Shown here in pieces: positions 8,570 through 16,953 of a stretch of 38,262 bases of DNA. Location of the stretch: contig JACQHC010000078.1 in the NCBI GenBank assembly GCA_016199245.1, positions 1 through 38,262 on the forward strand, in the 5' to 3' direction. The stretch is from Gemmatimonadota bacterium (GTDB lineage: Bacteria; Gemmatimonadota; Gemmatimonadetes; Gemmatimonadales; GWC2-71-9). Position numbers and translations under genes: made by a program. Below the pieces are notes generated by a model. That model was not told where the DNA came from, ran no database searches, and worked only from the letters and a program-made list of their open reading frames with translations. The number at the start of each line of letters is the position of its first letter. Position 1 is the stretch's first letter.

Positions 8570-8866
8570 ATGACGGCGAGGTCGGAGAATCAGCTCGATC
8601 CGAGATACCGCGATTCGTGGCCGCGCCTGAGCGTGCGGGTGGCGCTTCGCGCCGTGCTCCGCCCGCGCCTGGCCCTCGACCTGGTGTCTCTCGCGTGGGC
8701 GTTCCGCCGGCGGGATTGGTATCGCCGGCCGCCGTTCCTGCCGGTTCCGCCTCGAGAATACGTCCGCTGGCGCATGTACACCGCCTACGGAGATGAACGG
8801 GCCGTGCCGCCAGTGGATGACGTGATTCGCTTCGCGACGTGGCGACGACGCCTGCTCCAACTCTGA
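8570..8866 (+). CDS. Small basic protein of unknown function, upstream of queG
   Basis: A 98-residue open frame from ATG 8570 (an in-frame ATG at 8546 would add eight arginine-rich residues). The product is rich in Arg, Trp and Pro and contains DPRYRDSWPRLSVRVALR, then a mildly hydrophobic ALDLVSLAWAF, then PVPPREYVRWRMYTAYGDE. It ends in a basic tail. I do not recognise a family. The reasons to think it real are the coding-like amino-acid mix with well-placed aromatics and its 28-base overlap with queG on the same strand. The short hydrophobic segment could be a membrane-associated helix, but no signal peptide is clear. It could instead be part of the queG leader. Confidence 0.55.
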   Translation: MTARSENQLDPRYRDSWPRLSVRVALRAVLRPRLALDLVSLAWAFRRRDWYRRPPFLPVPPREYVRWRMYTAYGDERAVPPVDDVIRFATWRRRLLQL

Positions 8867-9831
8867 CGCCCGAGCGACGGGCTTTCCTCGCCAAGCAGCG
8901 AGCCACCACGCTCGGCTTCGACGCGGCAGGTGTGACCGGCCTTGGGCCACTGCCGCACGGCGACGCGCTGGACCGCTGGCTGGAACATGGCATGGCGGCC
9001 GGTATGGATTACATGCACCGGCAGGCCGCGCGGCGGCGAGATCCCGGCGCCATTGAACCACGCGCGACCCGCGCCGTCGTGGTCACGAAGCACTACCTGA
9101 CGCCCGATGTGGCGCCTGCCCCGGGGCGCGGCCGCGTGGCGAAGTACGCCCGCGGACGAGATTACCATGCGGCTCTCCGCCGGCCCCTGGCCGACCTCGC
9201 GCGGTATCTCGTCACGTTGGGACCTCCGGGGACGCTGGCGCGACCGTACGTCGATGCGGGACCGGTGCCGGAACGGGAGCTGGCGCAACGCGCGGGAATC
9301 GGCTGGATCGGCAAGAACACCATGCTGATCGACCCGCGCCGCGGGTCCTATTCGTTCATCGCGGCTATTCTCACGAATCTCGATATCGCGACCGACCTGC
9401 CGTTCGCGGCGGATCGCTGTGGCACGTGCCGGGCGTGCCTGGACGCCTGCCCCACCGGCGCCTTCCCCCAGGAGCGAGTGCTCGATGCGCGACAGTGCAT
9501 TTCGTACTGGACCATCGAGCACCGCGGAGATTTCCCCCCGCACGTCCCTGCCATGCTCGGCGACTGGGTGTTTGGCTGCGACGTATGCCAGGACGTGTGC
9601 CCGTGGAATGAGCGTTTCGCCGAGCCGCCGACCGATCAGATGCTGGCGGCGGACCCGTCGCTCGGGTCGATCGACCTTCGCGAGCTGGCGGCCACGCCGG
9701 ACGAGGAAATCGCGACACGGTTCAAAGGAACCGCGTTGATGCGCGCAGGAGCTGCGGGGTTGAGGCGAAATGCGCGGGTGATCCTGGACGCTGCCCACGA
9801 CGGCCGCCGTCGCCCTTCCTCGCCCTCCTAA
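8839..9831 (+). CDS. queG: Epoxyqueuosine reductase QueG
   Basis: A 330-residue protein that performs the last step of queuosine biosynthesis, reducing epoxyqueuosine in tRNA to queuosine using cobalamin and two [4Fe-4S] clusters. Seen: the cobalamin-domain block AGIGWIGKNTMLIDPRRGSY, the ferredoxin-like cluster motif CGTCRACLDACPTGAF, and the second motif CDVCQDVCPWN. The N-terminal YARGRDYHAALR segment is also typical. The start is a GTG at 8839, inside the end of the small upstream ORF. The C-terminus is short, without the HEAT-like extension some QueG proteins carry. The stop codon is nested with the stop of the convergent Nif3-like gene in CTAA. No other queuosine genes are in the window. 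Confidence 0.95.
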   Translation: MATTPAPTLTPERRAFLAKQRATTLGFDAAGVTGLGPLPHGDALDRWLEHGMAAGMDYMHRQAARRRDPGAIEPRATRAVVVTKHYLTPDVAPAPGRGRVAKYARGRDYHAALRRPLADLARYLVTLGPPGTLARPYVDAGPVPERELAQRAGIGWIGKNTMLIDPRRGSYSFIAAILTNLDIATDLPFAADRCGTCRACLDACPTGAFPQERVLDARQCISYWTIEHRGDFPPHVPAMLGDWVFGCDVCQDVCPWNERFAEPPTDQMLAADPSLGSIDLRELAATPDEEIATRFKGTALMRAGAAGLRRNARVILDAAHDGRRRPSSPS

Positions 9832-10592
9832 AGCCCGGTGGGGTGATCGATGAACTCCCAGTCCACCCGGAACCGCACGGCCACGTGCGCCGCCAGCGCC
9901 TTCACTCCCACTGCCTCCGTTGCGTAGTGCCCGCCGAGCAGCAGGTTGATGCCCCATTCCTCGGCGTCGAGGGCCGCGTGGTGCGGCGCTTCGCCGGTCA
10001 CCAGCGTGTCGGCTCCGGCGTCCCGCGCCTGAGCGAGGAATGAAGCCCCCGCGCCAGTGACGATGGCCACGCGGGTGACCCGACGGGGCCCGCCCGGAAT
10101 GACCGTCGGGGGCGTCCCCACCTCTCTTTCAAGATCGAGCGCCAGATCTTCCCGAGCCACCGCGCGGTTGCCAATGACGCCGACTGCCGCACCTCGCTCC
10201 GTCCCAAACGGCTCGGCATCCAGGAGCCCGAGCCTGCGGGCGAGCAGCCAGTTGTTGCCGACCTCTCGGTGACAATCCAGCGGTAGATGGGCGGAGTAGA
10301 GCGCGACGTCGCCGGAATGCAGAGCTCGGACCCGACGGCCGTGGCGTCCGGTGAGGGGCTCAATCCCGCCCCAGAACAAACCATGGTGCACCAGAAGCAA
10401 CGAGACGCCCGATGCCACGGCGGCATCAATGCTTGCCTGACACGCATCGACGGCCGCCCCGACTCGACTGAAGCGCCCGGAGTTCTCGACTTGGAGGCCG
10501 TTGAGCGATCGCTCGTCGTCCGGTACCGACCGAACGTCGAGGTAGCGATCAAGGTAACTAACGACGTCGTCTATACAGTATAGCGTCATCAT
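9828..10592 (-). CDS. Nif3-like dinuclear metal centre protein (DUF34/YbgI family)
   Basis: A 254-residue Nif3/YbgI-family protein. These form hexameric rings with a two-metal site. Proposed roles include a GTP cyclohydrolase I type 2 activity and metal-insertion or repair functions; none is settled. Family landmarks: LNGLQVENSG near the start, LLVHHGLFWGG with the first metal histidines, YSAHLPLDCHREVGNN, and the C-terminal LLGGHYATEAVGVKALA with the last metal ligands. Two adjacent ATGs (10592, 10589) can serve as start. A short in-frame extension after the bactofilin stop ends with a TGA overlapping this ATG. It is probably the last gene transcribed from the parA operon, or has its own promoter in the 104-base gap. 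Confidence 0.93.
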   Translation of the reverse strand: MMTLYCIDDVVSYLDRYLDVRSVPDDERSLNGLQVENSGRFSRVGAAVDACQASIDAAVASGVSLLLVHHGLFWGGIEPLTGRHGRRVRALHSGDVALYSAHLPLDCHREVGNNWLLARRLGLLDAEPFGTERGAAVGVIGNRAVAREDLALDLEREVGTPPTVIPGGPRRVTRVAIVTGAGASFLAQARDAGADTLVTGEAPHHAALDAEEWGINLLLGGHYATEAVGVKALAAHVAVRFRVDWEFIDHPTGL

Positions 10593-10696
10593 AAAGCCAT
10601 CATGCTGATGGCCTCAGCGGCTCGATACTGGTCAACTGTCAGTGTACCAAGCGAATAGTCGAGGCGACCGAGATATCCACACTGAACACGACCATG

Positions 10697-11089
10697 TTAA
10701 TGCACCGGGATAGGTGTGCGGGGGCTTGGCTCGGTACCCTGGTCGGCGGGTTGCCCCATCTTGAGGAGTCCGTTCACCTCGCCCCCCTCGCTGACGAGGA
10801 TCCGGAAGGTCGTGATATCCCCCTGCACAACCGCGCCTGGCTGGATCTCGACGCGATCCTCGGCGAAGATGGATCCGTGGACAGTGCCGCCGACGATGGC
10901 TTCGCGCGTCCGAACGTCGCCCTCGACAGTCCCGCCGCTCGCAACGAGCACCTGTTGATCGGCTTGAATGGCGCCAACGACGGTGCCTTCGATCTTCACG
11001 ACGCCGCTCGTGATCACCTGTCCCTCGACGCGCATGCCGGGCGCGATGATCGAGAGCCCGCCCTCGCGGGTATCCGCCGTTCGTTTCAT
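10697..11089 (-). CDS. Bactofilin
   Basis: A 130-residue bactofilin (PF04519), a cytoskeletal protein that polymerises into non-polar filaments without nucleotide. The core is a run of short beta-helix turns such as VEGQVITSGVVKIEGTVVGA and VEGDVRTREAIVGGTVHGSI, each with alternating hydrophobic positions and glycine turns. The N-terminal tail is short (about 12 residues) and the C-terminal tail is Pro-rich (EPSPRTPIPVH), the usual layout. It follows the M23 peptidase gene by 20 bases, with GGAAGG upstream of the ATG acting as a likely ribosome-binding site. Bactofilin/M23 pairs control cell shape or localised peptidoglycan remodelling in Caulobacter, Helicobacter and others; linkage to parAB here suggests coordination with chromosome segregation. 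Confidence 0.95.
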   Translation of the reverse strand: MKRTADTREGGLSIIAPGMRVEGQVITSGVVKIEGTVVGAIQADQQVLVASGGTVEGDVRTREAIVGGTVHGSIFAEDRVEIQPGAVVQGDITTFRILVSEGGEVNGLLKMGQPADQGTEPSPRTPIPVH

Positions 11090-11109
11090 GGAGTCCCTTC
11101 CTTATCGTC

Positions 11110-11907
11110 CTAGCTTGGCGCCTGGCCGAGCAGTGGCCGGGGGTCGATCGCCTTTCCGCCTTGCCGCGCCTCGAAATGAAGGTGCGGTGCCGTCGAGCGG
11201 CCCGTCGAACCCGAGAGACCAATCACCTGGCCAGCATTGACCGCTTCGCCGGCAACGACGAGGAGGCGAGAGGCGTGGCCATACAGCGTCTGATACCCGT
11301 CAGGGTGCTCGATCAGCGCGAAGCGCCCGTATTCGACGTCGTCGCCGGTCTCGGTCACGATGCCACCGCCGGCGGCGCGAATCGGGGTCCCGGTGGGAAC
11401 CGCGATGTCCAGGCCGGGGTGCGCCTCCCGTCCCGTTCCCATGCTCACCTGCCCGCGGGTGACCACCCCGGCCTCGTCCAGGGGCCAGTGCCGCGGCGGC
11501 GATGGGCCGAGCTCATAGTGCTGCGGCGCGTCGGGCGCACGTGCCAGAACGGGGTGTGCGACGGCGAGGCTGTCACCCTGCGCCCGGCGGGGGATCAGGT
11601 CCCCGCCCAGCATACTGCGCACTTGCTCGTAGCGACTCTCCAGCTCGCCAAGCCGCGCGGCGAGGTCCCTCACCTGGGCATTCTCGGCCTGCAATCGCTC
11701 GATCTCGCGTTCCAGCAACGGAACGCGAGCGGCGAGGCGCACCACAGGCCCGTGGGTCACCGTGCCGAGCACGACGGCGACTGCGAGCACAATGCCGAAC
11801 ACCAGCAGAGTCCGGGCTGCCCAGAGCGGCACCCGAATGCTGGGGGACTTGAGGGCGCCGTCCCGGTGGATCATCAGCGTCACGAAACGCCGTGGGGTCG
11901 AGCTCAC
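11110..11907 (-). CDS. M23/LytM-type peptidoglycan endopeptidase, membrane-anchored
   Basis: A 265-residue protein: short basic N-terminus, one transmembrane helix (about residues 32-49, TLLVFGIVLAVAVVLG), a coiled coil (about 60-98, EREIERLQAENAQVRDLAAR) and a C-terminal LytM domain. The zinc motifs are intact: HPGLD (first), YGHAS, and HLHFE with His242 and His244. The enzyme should cleave peptide cross-links in the periplasm. The transmembrane plus coiled-coil plus LytM layout is the one found beside bactofilins, where the cytoplasmic or transmembrane part is thought to be positioned by the filament. The start ATG at 11907 overlaps the parB stop (ATGA), so it is translationally coupled to chromosome-partition genes. 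Confidence 0.95.
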   Translation of the reverse strand: MSSTPRRFVTLMIHRDGALKSPSIRVPLWAARTLLVFGIVLAVAVVLGTVTHGPVVRLAARVPLLEREIERLQAENAQVRDLAARLGELESRYEQVRSMLGGDLIPRRAQGDSLAVAHPVLARAPDAPQHYELGPSPPRHWPLDEAGVVTRGQVSMGTGREAHPGLDIAVPTGTPIRAAGGGIVTETGDDVEYGRFALIEHPDGYQTLYGHASRLLVVAGEAVNAGQVIGLSGSTGRSTAPHLHFEARQGGKAIDPRPLLGQAPS

Positions 11908-12791
11908 GGGCGGTACGCCTCTCCGAGTATCAACTCCAGGACGCGCTCCAGGTCGTCATTCGAATAGAAGCTCACCATGATGCGGCCGCCCTTGCCGCGC
12001 GCCACCACGAACACGTCGGTCTGCAGGCGTCGCCGGAGCGCGTTCTCGACGCGCTGGAGCTCCGGGTCCAGCCCGGCGCCGCGAGCGCGCCGGCCCCGAG
12101 GCCGAGGCGCCGTTCCCGTGTCGCGCCGGGCCGCCTCCTCCAGTTCGCGCACCGAGAGCCCTCGCTCGACTGCAAGCTGGGCCAGGCGGCGAAGGTCCGC
12201 GGCCTTCGGGAGCTGGAGCAGGGCGATCGCGTGACCGGTGGTCAGTCGCCGATCGTGCAGCAACTGCTGCACCTCTTCAGGAAGCCCCAGCAGACGGAGC
12301 GCGTTCGCCACGGTCGAGCGAGCGCGGCCCACGAGTGTCGCCACCTCGCCGTGCGTTACATGGAACTCGGACACGAGACGCTGGTAGCCGCGCGCCTCGT
12401 CAATCGGAGACAGATTGTCACGCTGGAGGTTCTCGACAAGCGCCATCGCGAGCAGCGTACGCTCGTCGGCGTCGCGCACGACGGCATCGATTTCGGTCCA
12501 GCCCAACCGCTCCGCAGCGCGGCAGCGGCGCTCTCCGGCGATCAGCTCGAACTTGCCGTCGGACCCAGGCCGGACAACCACAGGCTGGAGGAGACCGGAG
12601 GTACGCATGGACTCCGCCAGCTCCGCGAGTGCTTCCTCCGGGAATGAGCGGCGCGGCTGATAGGGGTTGGGCCGCACGTCCGTCAGCGGAATGCTGCGCA
12701 GCGAGCCCTCGGCCCGCGCTTCCGCGACGGACGGGCCGAGCAACGCTTCGAGTCCTCGCCCAAGACGCCGGCGGTTTCGAGGGTCAGTCAC
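11904..12791 (-). CDS. parB: Chromosome partitioning protein ParB (CTPase, parS-binding)
   Basis: A 295-residue ParB. It loads at parS, spreads as a CTP-dependent sliding clamp and stimulates the ParA ATPase. The N-terminus has RRLGRGLEALLG, the conserved ParA-interaction motif. The ParB/Srx CTP-binding domain includes NPYQPRRSF and GERRCRAAERLG (residues 86-97), ENLQRDNLSPIDEA follows, and a helix-turn-helix lies around HVTHGEVATLVGRARSTVANALRLL. A C-terminal dimerisation domain ends the protein (VSFYSNDDLERVLELI). The GTG at 12791 is chosen because it overlaps the parA stop in GTGACTGA and gives the family N-terminus directly; the longer frame to 12953 would be antiparental sequence inside parA. 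Confidence 0.96.
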   Translation of the reverse strand: MTDPRNRRRLGRGLEALLGPSVAEARAEGSLRSIPLTDVRPNPYQPRRSFPEEALAELAESMRTSGLLQPVVVRPGSDGKFELIAGERRCRAAERLGWTEIDAVVRDADERTLLAMALVENLQRDNLSPIDEARGYQRLVSEFHVTHGEVATLVGRARSTVANALRLLGLPEEVQQLLHDRRLTTGHAIALLQLPKAADLRRLAQLAVERGLSVRELEEAARRDTGTAPRPRGRRARGAGLDPELQRVENALRRRLQTDVFVVARGKGGRIMVSFYSNDDLERVLELILGEAYRP

Positions 12792-13602
12792 GAAGGGCGC
12801 TGCCGATCGGGACGGGTTCGACGGACGCGAAGGCGCCCTGGACCCGGCGAATGACCTCTTGCGCGAGGGCGAGATAGCCCTTGGCACCCACGGATTGTAC
12901 GTCGTACAAGAGGATCGGCTTGCCGAAGCTCGGAGCCTCGGCCAGGCGAACACTGCGCGGGATCACGACCTGGAACATCTTAGTGCCGAAGTACTCGTTC
13001 GCCTCCTTAGCGACTTGCTTGGAGAGATTCAAGCGGTTGTCGAACATGGTCAGCAACACGCCCTCGATGGCGAGGTCCGCGTTGAAGTTCTGCTGTACGA
13101 GCTTCACCGTGTTCAAGAGCTGCGAGAGTCCCTCGAGCGCATAGTACTCGCACTGAATGGGTATGAGCACCGAATCGGCCGCGGTGAGCATGTTGAGGGT
13201 GATCAGGCCGAGTGACGGTGGGCAGTCGATCACCACGAACTCGTAGGCATCTCGCACGCCGGCAATGGCGCGCCGCATGGCCGTCTCGCGAGCCGGGCGA
13301 TTAACCAGTTCGATCTCCGCCCCCACGAGATCCTGCGTGGCGGGTACGACATCGAGGTAGGGAACCTGCACGCCGCCGCGGACGACTGACGGGAGCGGCA
13401 TATCTCCCATCAATGCCTCATAGAGTGATGCGGGAAGCCGACGCCGGTCGATGCCGACGCCCGATGTCGCGTTCGCCTGCGGGTCGCCGTCAACCAGAAG
13501 TGTACGCCGCTCGCTCACAGCGAGCGAAGCGGCGAGGTTAACGGCCGTCGTGGTCTTGCCCACGCCGCCCTTCTGGTTCGCTATGGCGATGACACGACCC
13601 AC
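12784..13602 (-). CDS. parA: Chromosome partitioning ATPase ParA (Soj)
   Basis: A 272-residue deviant Walker-A ATPase. The motif KGGVGKTTTAVN lies at residues 11-22 with the signature lysine Lys11, DGDPQAN (A') follows, and the Walker B-like VVIDCPPSLG is in the middle. There is no N-terminal DNA-binding extension, so it is the chromosomal Soj type rather than a type Ia plasmid ParA. It forms the nucleoid gradient that separates parS-ParB complexes. The GTG start at 13602 is preceded by AAGGAG at 13612-13617, nine bases upstream, a good ribosome-binding site. A strong promoter and a parS site lie directly upstream. It heads the parA-parB-M23-bactofilin operon. Confidence 0.97.
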   Translation of the reverse strand: MGRVIAIANQKGGVGKTTTAVNLAASLAVSERRTLLVDGDPQANATSGVGIDRRRLPASLYEALMGDMPLPSVVRGGVQVPYLDVVPATQDLVGAEIELVNRPARETAMRRAIAGVRDAYEFVVIDCPPSLGLITLNMLTAADSVLIPIQCEYYALEGLSQLLNTVKLVQQNFNADLAIEGVLLTMFDNRLNLSKQVAKEANEYFGTKMFQVVIPRSVRLAEAPSFGKPILLYDVQSVGAKGYLALAQEVIRRVQGAFASVEPVPIGSALRD

Positions 13603-13681
13603 TCTACATAACTCCTTTTGTCACAAATAATTACGTGTCTAAGAGAGGGGAAGCTCGCAGCCGGTTCAGCCGAAAGCGGCC

Positions 13682-13710
13682 AATATACCATTGAGCCAGA
13701 TAGGGGTCAA
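13682..13710 (-). promoter_or_regulatory. Sigma-70-type promoter of the parA operon
   Basis: On the minus strand, TTGACC at 13710-13705 is followed by exactly 17 bases and TATATT at 13687-13682. This is the best promoter match noticed in the window. Transcription would start near 13674, leaving a leader of about 70 bases that includes the AAGGAG site before parA. The parS palindrome lies only 11 bases upstream of the -35 box, so ParB spreading could influence this promoter. Confidence 0.75.
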
Positions 13711-13721
13711 AGGAACGGGCA

Positions 13722-13737
13722 TGTTTCACGTGAAACA
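13722..13737. promoter_or_regulatory. parS centromere site (perfect 16-bp palindrome)
   Basis: TGTTTCACGTGAAACA is a perfect palindrome identical to the widespread bacterial parS consensus bound by chromosomal ParB/Spo0J. It sits in the 211-base gap between mnmG and parA, upstream of the parA promoter. parS sites cluster near the replication origin in most bacteria, so this segment is probably origin-proximal. I found no second copy in the window, no DnaA-box cluster and no AT-rich unwinding element. Confidence 0.96.
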
Positions 13738-13813
13738 CGGGGATGGAACAGCGACAAGCGCTTCTCGGACAGGCGGTTAGGGCCGGGCCGCCGAGCTGAG
13801 CGCCCCCTCTTTA

Positions 13814-15682
13814 CTAGGCGGCTCGACCCCTCGCGCGCCGGACCACTTCGAACACGAGATTCTGCAAGTCACTCGGTGAGACACCGGGAATTCGGCCCGC
13901 CTGCGCAAGCGACGTCGGGCGGATCTGATTCAGCTTATGCCGCGCCTCCGTGCTCAGGCTCGCGAGCTCGGCGTACGGGACATCCGCGGGCAACTGGAAC
14001 TCCGTTAACTCAGCAAGCCTCTGCGCCGCTTCTCGCTCGCGGGCCAGGTAACCCTCGTACTTCAGTTCGATCTCCGCAGACGCCCAGGCGTCATCGTGCG
14101 CCTCAGCGGCGATGCCGGCCGCCTCAGCTGCAGCGCGCAGCCGCACCGATGGTCGCTTCACGAGCTCGGCCAGCCGTGTGGGGGCGGCCACTTCTCGCTC
14201 TCCCACGGCCCGAAGCAGCTCGTTGGCTACAGATGCGCGGAGCGGCGTAGCCCGCGCTGTGTCGACCAGTTCTTCTTCCTCCTTGATCCGCCGCTCGAGC
14301 ACAGCGCGTTCTCCGTGGCTCAGCATCCCGAGCCTCGCAGCCAACGGGCCTAAACGTCTTAGCGCGTTGTCCTGCCTCAGCAGCAGTCGGTACTCTGCCC
14401 GCGACGTAAAAAGCCGGTACGGCTCGTCCACGCCTCGAGTCACTAGGTCATCCACGAGGACGCCGAGGTAGGCGTCGTCTCGACCGAGAACGATAGGTTC
14501 CCTACCCAGGGCCCGTCGTGCCGCGTTCATGCCGGCGATCGCGCCCTGGCCCGCCGCTTCCTCGTACCCCGTGGTCCCGTTGATCTGCCCGGCGAAGAAA
14601 AGCCCGTTGACGGCCTTTACTTCGAGCCACGGAGTCAGTTGGTCGGGGGGATAGTAGTCGTACTCAATCGCGTAACCAGGCCGTGTCATCCTCGCGCGCT
14701 CAAGACCCGGCACCAGACGAAGGAACTCGAGTTGGACGTCCACCGGAAGCGAGGTCGAGAGGCCGTTGAGGTAGAGCTCTTCGGTGCCGAGCCCTTCGGG
14801 TTCGAGGAACACCTGGTGCCGGGGAGCGTCAGGGAACTTCACAATCTTGTCCTCCACAGACGGACAGTACCTCGGCCCACGACTCGAAATGGCACCGCCA
14901 TACAGGGCTGACCGCTTGAGGTTCTGCCGAATGACCTCCTTTACCGGCTCCTCAGCCCACGTGATCCAGCACGGTCGCTGGTCCGGCCTGGCCTCCTTTC
15001 TGAAGTGAGAAAACCGGTACTCCGGCATCTCGCCATCCTGTCGTTCGAGGACAGCCAGATTCACGGTGCGTCCGTCCACGCGCGGAGGCGTTCCCGTCTT
15101 GAAGCGGGCGACGGTGAGGCCCAACGCCTCGAGCTGCGTGGCAAGGTCGACTGATGGCGGGTCCCCGGCGCGGCCGGCCGGGATCCTCGTTTCTGTGCCG
15201 AGGTGAATCTTCCCTCGAAGAAATGTACCTGCTGTTACAATCACAGCATCGCTGCGGAAAACGCGCCCGTCGCCGACCCGAACACCGCATACTACATCAC
15301 CTTCCAACTCAAGTGCCACAGCCATCCCCTGGACGATCGCCACGTTTTGGCGCTCCTCCAGCAGCGACCGCACTGCGCGACGATATATCGTACGATCACA
15401 CTGTGCGCGCGGCGCCCATACTGCCGGACCTTTTGACCGGTTGAGCATGCGGAATTGAATGGTCGCCTGGTCTGCCGCGCGGGCCATGATGCCGCCGAGT
15501 GCGTCCACTTCGCGCACCACCGTCCCTTTGGCGATGCCACCGATCGCGGGGTTGCAGGACATCTGCCCGATCGTGTCGAGGTTAGAGGTGACGAGCGTGA
15601 CGTCGACACCCAGTCGCGCAGCAGCGGCGGCGGCCTCGGTACCGGCGTGGCCTCCACCGACGACAATGATGGTAGGGTTCAC
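13814..15682 (-). CDS. mnmG: tRNA uridine-5-carboxymethylaminomethyl synthesis enzyme MnmG (GidA)
   Basis: A 622-residue FAD protein (E. coli MnmG is 629). With MnmE it installs the cmnm5/nm5 group on wobble uridine 34 of certain tRNAs. The N-terminus has [20 protein letters not shown] (FAD binding) and [12 protein letters not shown], a GidA signature. [15 protein letters not shown] and [12 protein letters not shown] are the second conserved block, and the C-terminal helical domain ends in [21 protein letters not shown] start it at GTG 15682, which overlaps the permease stop as GTGA; an in-frame ATG at 15697 would add five residues. mnmE is not in the window, and the usual downstream rsmG is absent. 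Confidence 0.97.
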   Translation of the reverse strand: MNPTIIVVGGGHAGTEAAAAAARLGVDVTLVTSNLDTIGQMSCNPAIGGIAKGTVVREVDALGGIMARAADQATIQFRMLNRSKGPAVWAPRAQCDRTIYRRAVRSLLEERQNVAIVQGMAVALELEGDVVCGVRVGDGRVFRSDAVIVTAGTFLRGKIHLGTETRIPAGRAGDPPSVDLATQLEALGLTVARFKTGTPPRVDGRTVNLAVLERQDGEMPEYRFSHFRKEARPDQRPCWITWAEEPVKEVIRQNLKRSALYGGAISSRGPRYCPSVEDKIVKFPDAPRHQVFLEPEGLGTEELYLNGLSTSLPVDVQLEFLRLVPGLERARMTRPGYAIEYDYYPPDQLTPWLEVKAVNGLFFAGQINGTTGYEEAAGQGAIAGMNAARRALGREPIVLGRDDAYLGVLVDDLVTRGVDEPYRLFTSRAEYRLLLRQDNALRRLGPLAARLGMLSHGERAVLERRIKEEEELVDTARATPLRASVANELLRAVGEREVAAPTRLAELVKRPSVRLRAAAEAAGIAAEAHDDAWASAEIELKYEGYLAREREAAQRLAELTEFQLPADVPYAELASLSTEARHKLNQIRPTSLAQAGRIPGVSPSDLQNLVFEVVRRARGRAA

Positions 15683-16953
15683 GCCGTGCGGACCCACCGC
15701 ACAAGCTCGCCGAGGCCCGGGCGCTTGCCGTACATCAGGATGCCGACGCGGTAGATTCGCCCGGCAACCCAGGTAACGGCTGCTAGCGCGAGCGCGAGGA
15801 ATCCGAGAGACGACGCGAGCTCACCCGCGGGAACCTCCGCTGCCGCCCAGCGCACGGGCATGGCAATCGGTGAGGTGAACGGCACCAGGGACAGGGTCAC
15901 GGCCATCCTCCCATCGGGATCGTTGAGGATGCCGATCATCAACACGGAGGGAAGAACGAGCAGCATGACGACGACGTTGGCGGCCTGCCGTGCCTCCGCC
16001 TCGCTGCCGGTCATCGCCCCGACCGCCGCGAACATGGCGGCGTAGAGGAAATAGCCCAGCAGGAAAAACAACAGAAACACAATCACCGTGCCGAGTGGCA
16101 CCTCAGGGAGAGCCGGCATCTCCCCGCCGGGAATGGACTCACCGAGGAGGCGGAACACCAGCTCCCGGCGGTCCACCATCACCGCGCCGAAAACGCCCCA
16201 GATGGCGAATTGGAATAAGCCGACACCTCCAACGCCGACGATCTTTCCCGCCAGCAACTCGAATGGGCGCAGACTCGAGATCAGCACCTCCACGATACGG
16301 GAGGATTTCTCCTCCACTACGGAGCCCATCACGTTCACGCCATACAGCAGGATTCCCATGTACAGCAGAAGCCAGATGACGTAGGCCAGAATGAACGAGC
16401 CTTCGCCCGAGGACGTGGTAGTTCGGGCGCCTGCGACTTTCAACGTGCGGAATTGGAGAGGGATCCGGGCCTGACGGACTAACGCGGCATCCACGCCTGC
16501 GCGGCCCAACCGCTCGGTGAAGACAGCCTCTTCCACCAGGTTCGACAAGATCTGCATGTCGCGGGGCGAGGTGACATTGGCCCCGCGGTACTCGGCCTTG
16601 CCGTCGTCGACCGCCTCATCCGTGACGATCACGAACCCGTCGATCGACTTCAGGCCGATCAGCCCAACCAGGGAGTCCGCCGCAGTTTCGATTTGATCCA
16701 CGGACGTCGGGAGCCACGTGGCCTGGATGGGCAGCGCCTGATCCAACGTCTCCGCCAGCCGCTGCCCGAATCCAGTGGAGGTTGCGTCCACCACCCCCAC
16801 CTTCCGCTCCTCGGCGCCCCGTCGGGCCATGATCAGTGGCACGGCAATGAACGCGAACATGAGAACCGGTCCGAGCACGGTGGAGATAATGAACCACTTG
16901 GTGCGGACGCGCTCCACGAACTCCCGCCGAACCACGACCCAGATCTTACCCAC
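15679..16953 (-). CDS. ABC transporter permease, NatB/YhaP type (ABC-2 family)
   Basis: A 424-residue membrane protein. It has one N-terminal transmembrane helix ([21 protein letters not shown]), a soluble extracytoplasmic region of about 150 residues, and five or six C-terminal helices. [25 protein letters not shown] is the hallmark cytoplasmic loop of NatB-type ABC-2 permeases. The GTG start at 16953 overlaps the ATPase stop by eight bases, so the two products are made together. In Bacillus, NatAB exports sodium, but most members have unknown substrates and many act on lipophilic compounds; no substrate can be deduced. The stop overlaps mnmG. The natAB-mnmG linkage is probably positional rather than functional. 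Confidence 0.92.
   Translation of the reverse strand: MGKIWVVVRREFVERVRTKWFIISTVLGPVLMFAFIAVPLIMARRGAEERKVGVVDATSTGFGQRLAETLDQALPIQATWLPTSVDQIETAADSLVGLIGLKSIDGFVIVTDEAVDDGKAEYRGANVTSPRDMQILSNLVEEAVFTERLGRAGVDAALVRQARIPLQFRTLKVAGARTTTSSGEGSFILAYVIWLLLYMGILLYGVNVMGSVVEEKSSRIVEVLISSLRPFELLAGKIVGVGGVGLFQFAIWGVFGAVMVDRRELVFRLLGESIPGGEMPALPEVPLGTVIVFLLFFLLGYFLYAAMFAAVGAMTGSEAEARQAANVVVMLLVLPSVLMIGILNDPDGRMAVTLSLVPFTSPIAMPVRWAAAEVPAGELASSLGFLALALAAVTWVAGRIYRVGILMYGKRPGLGELVRWVRTA

Noticed and set aside
8501-9061. N-terminal extension of the PLP enzyme to 9061
   Set aside because: The extension is antisense to queG, has Arg/Pro-rich composition and precedes the family N-terminus at ATG 8500.
12792-12953. 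N-terminal extension of ParB
   Set aside because: It lies within parA on the same strand in another frame, and the ParB family N-terminus begins at GTG 12791.
13603-13813. Replication origin
   Set aside because: parS is present, but I could not find a DnaA-box cluster, an AT-rich element or dnaA, so origin proximity is only inferred.
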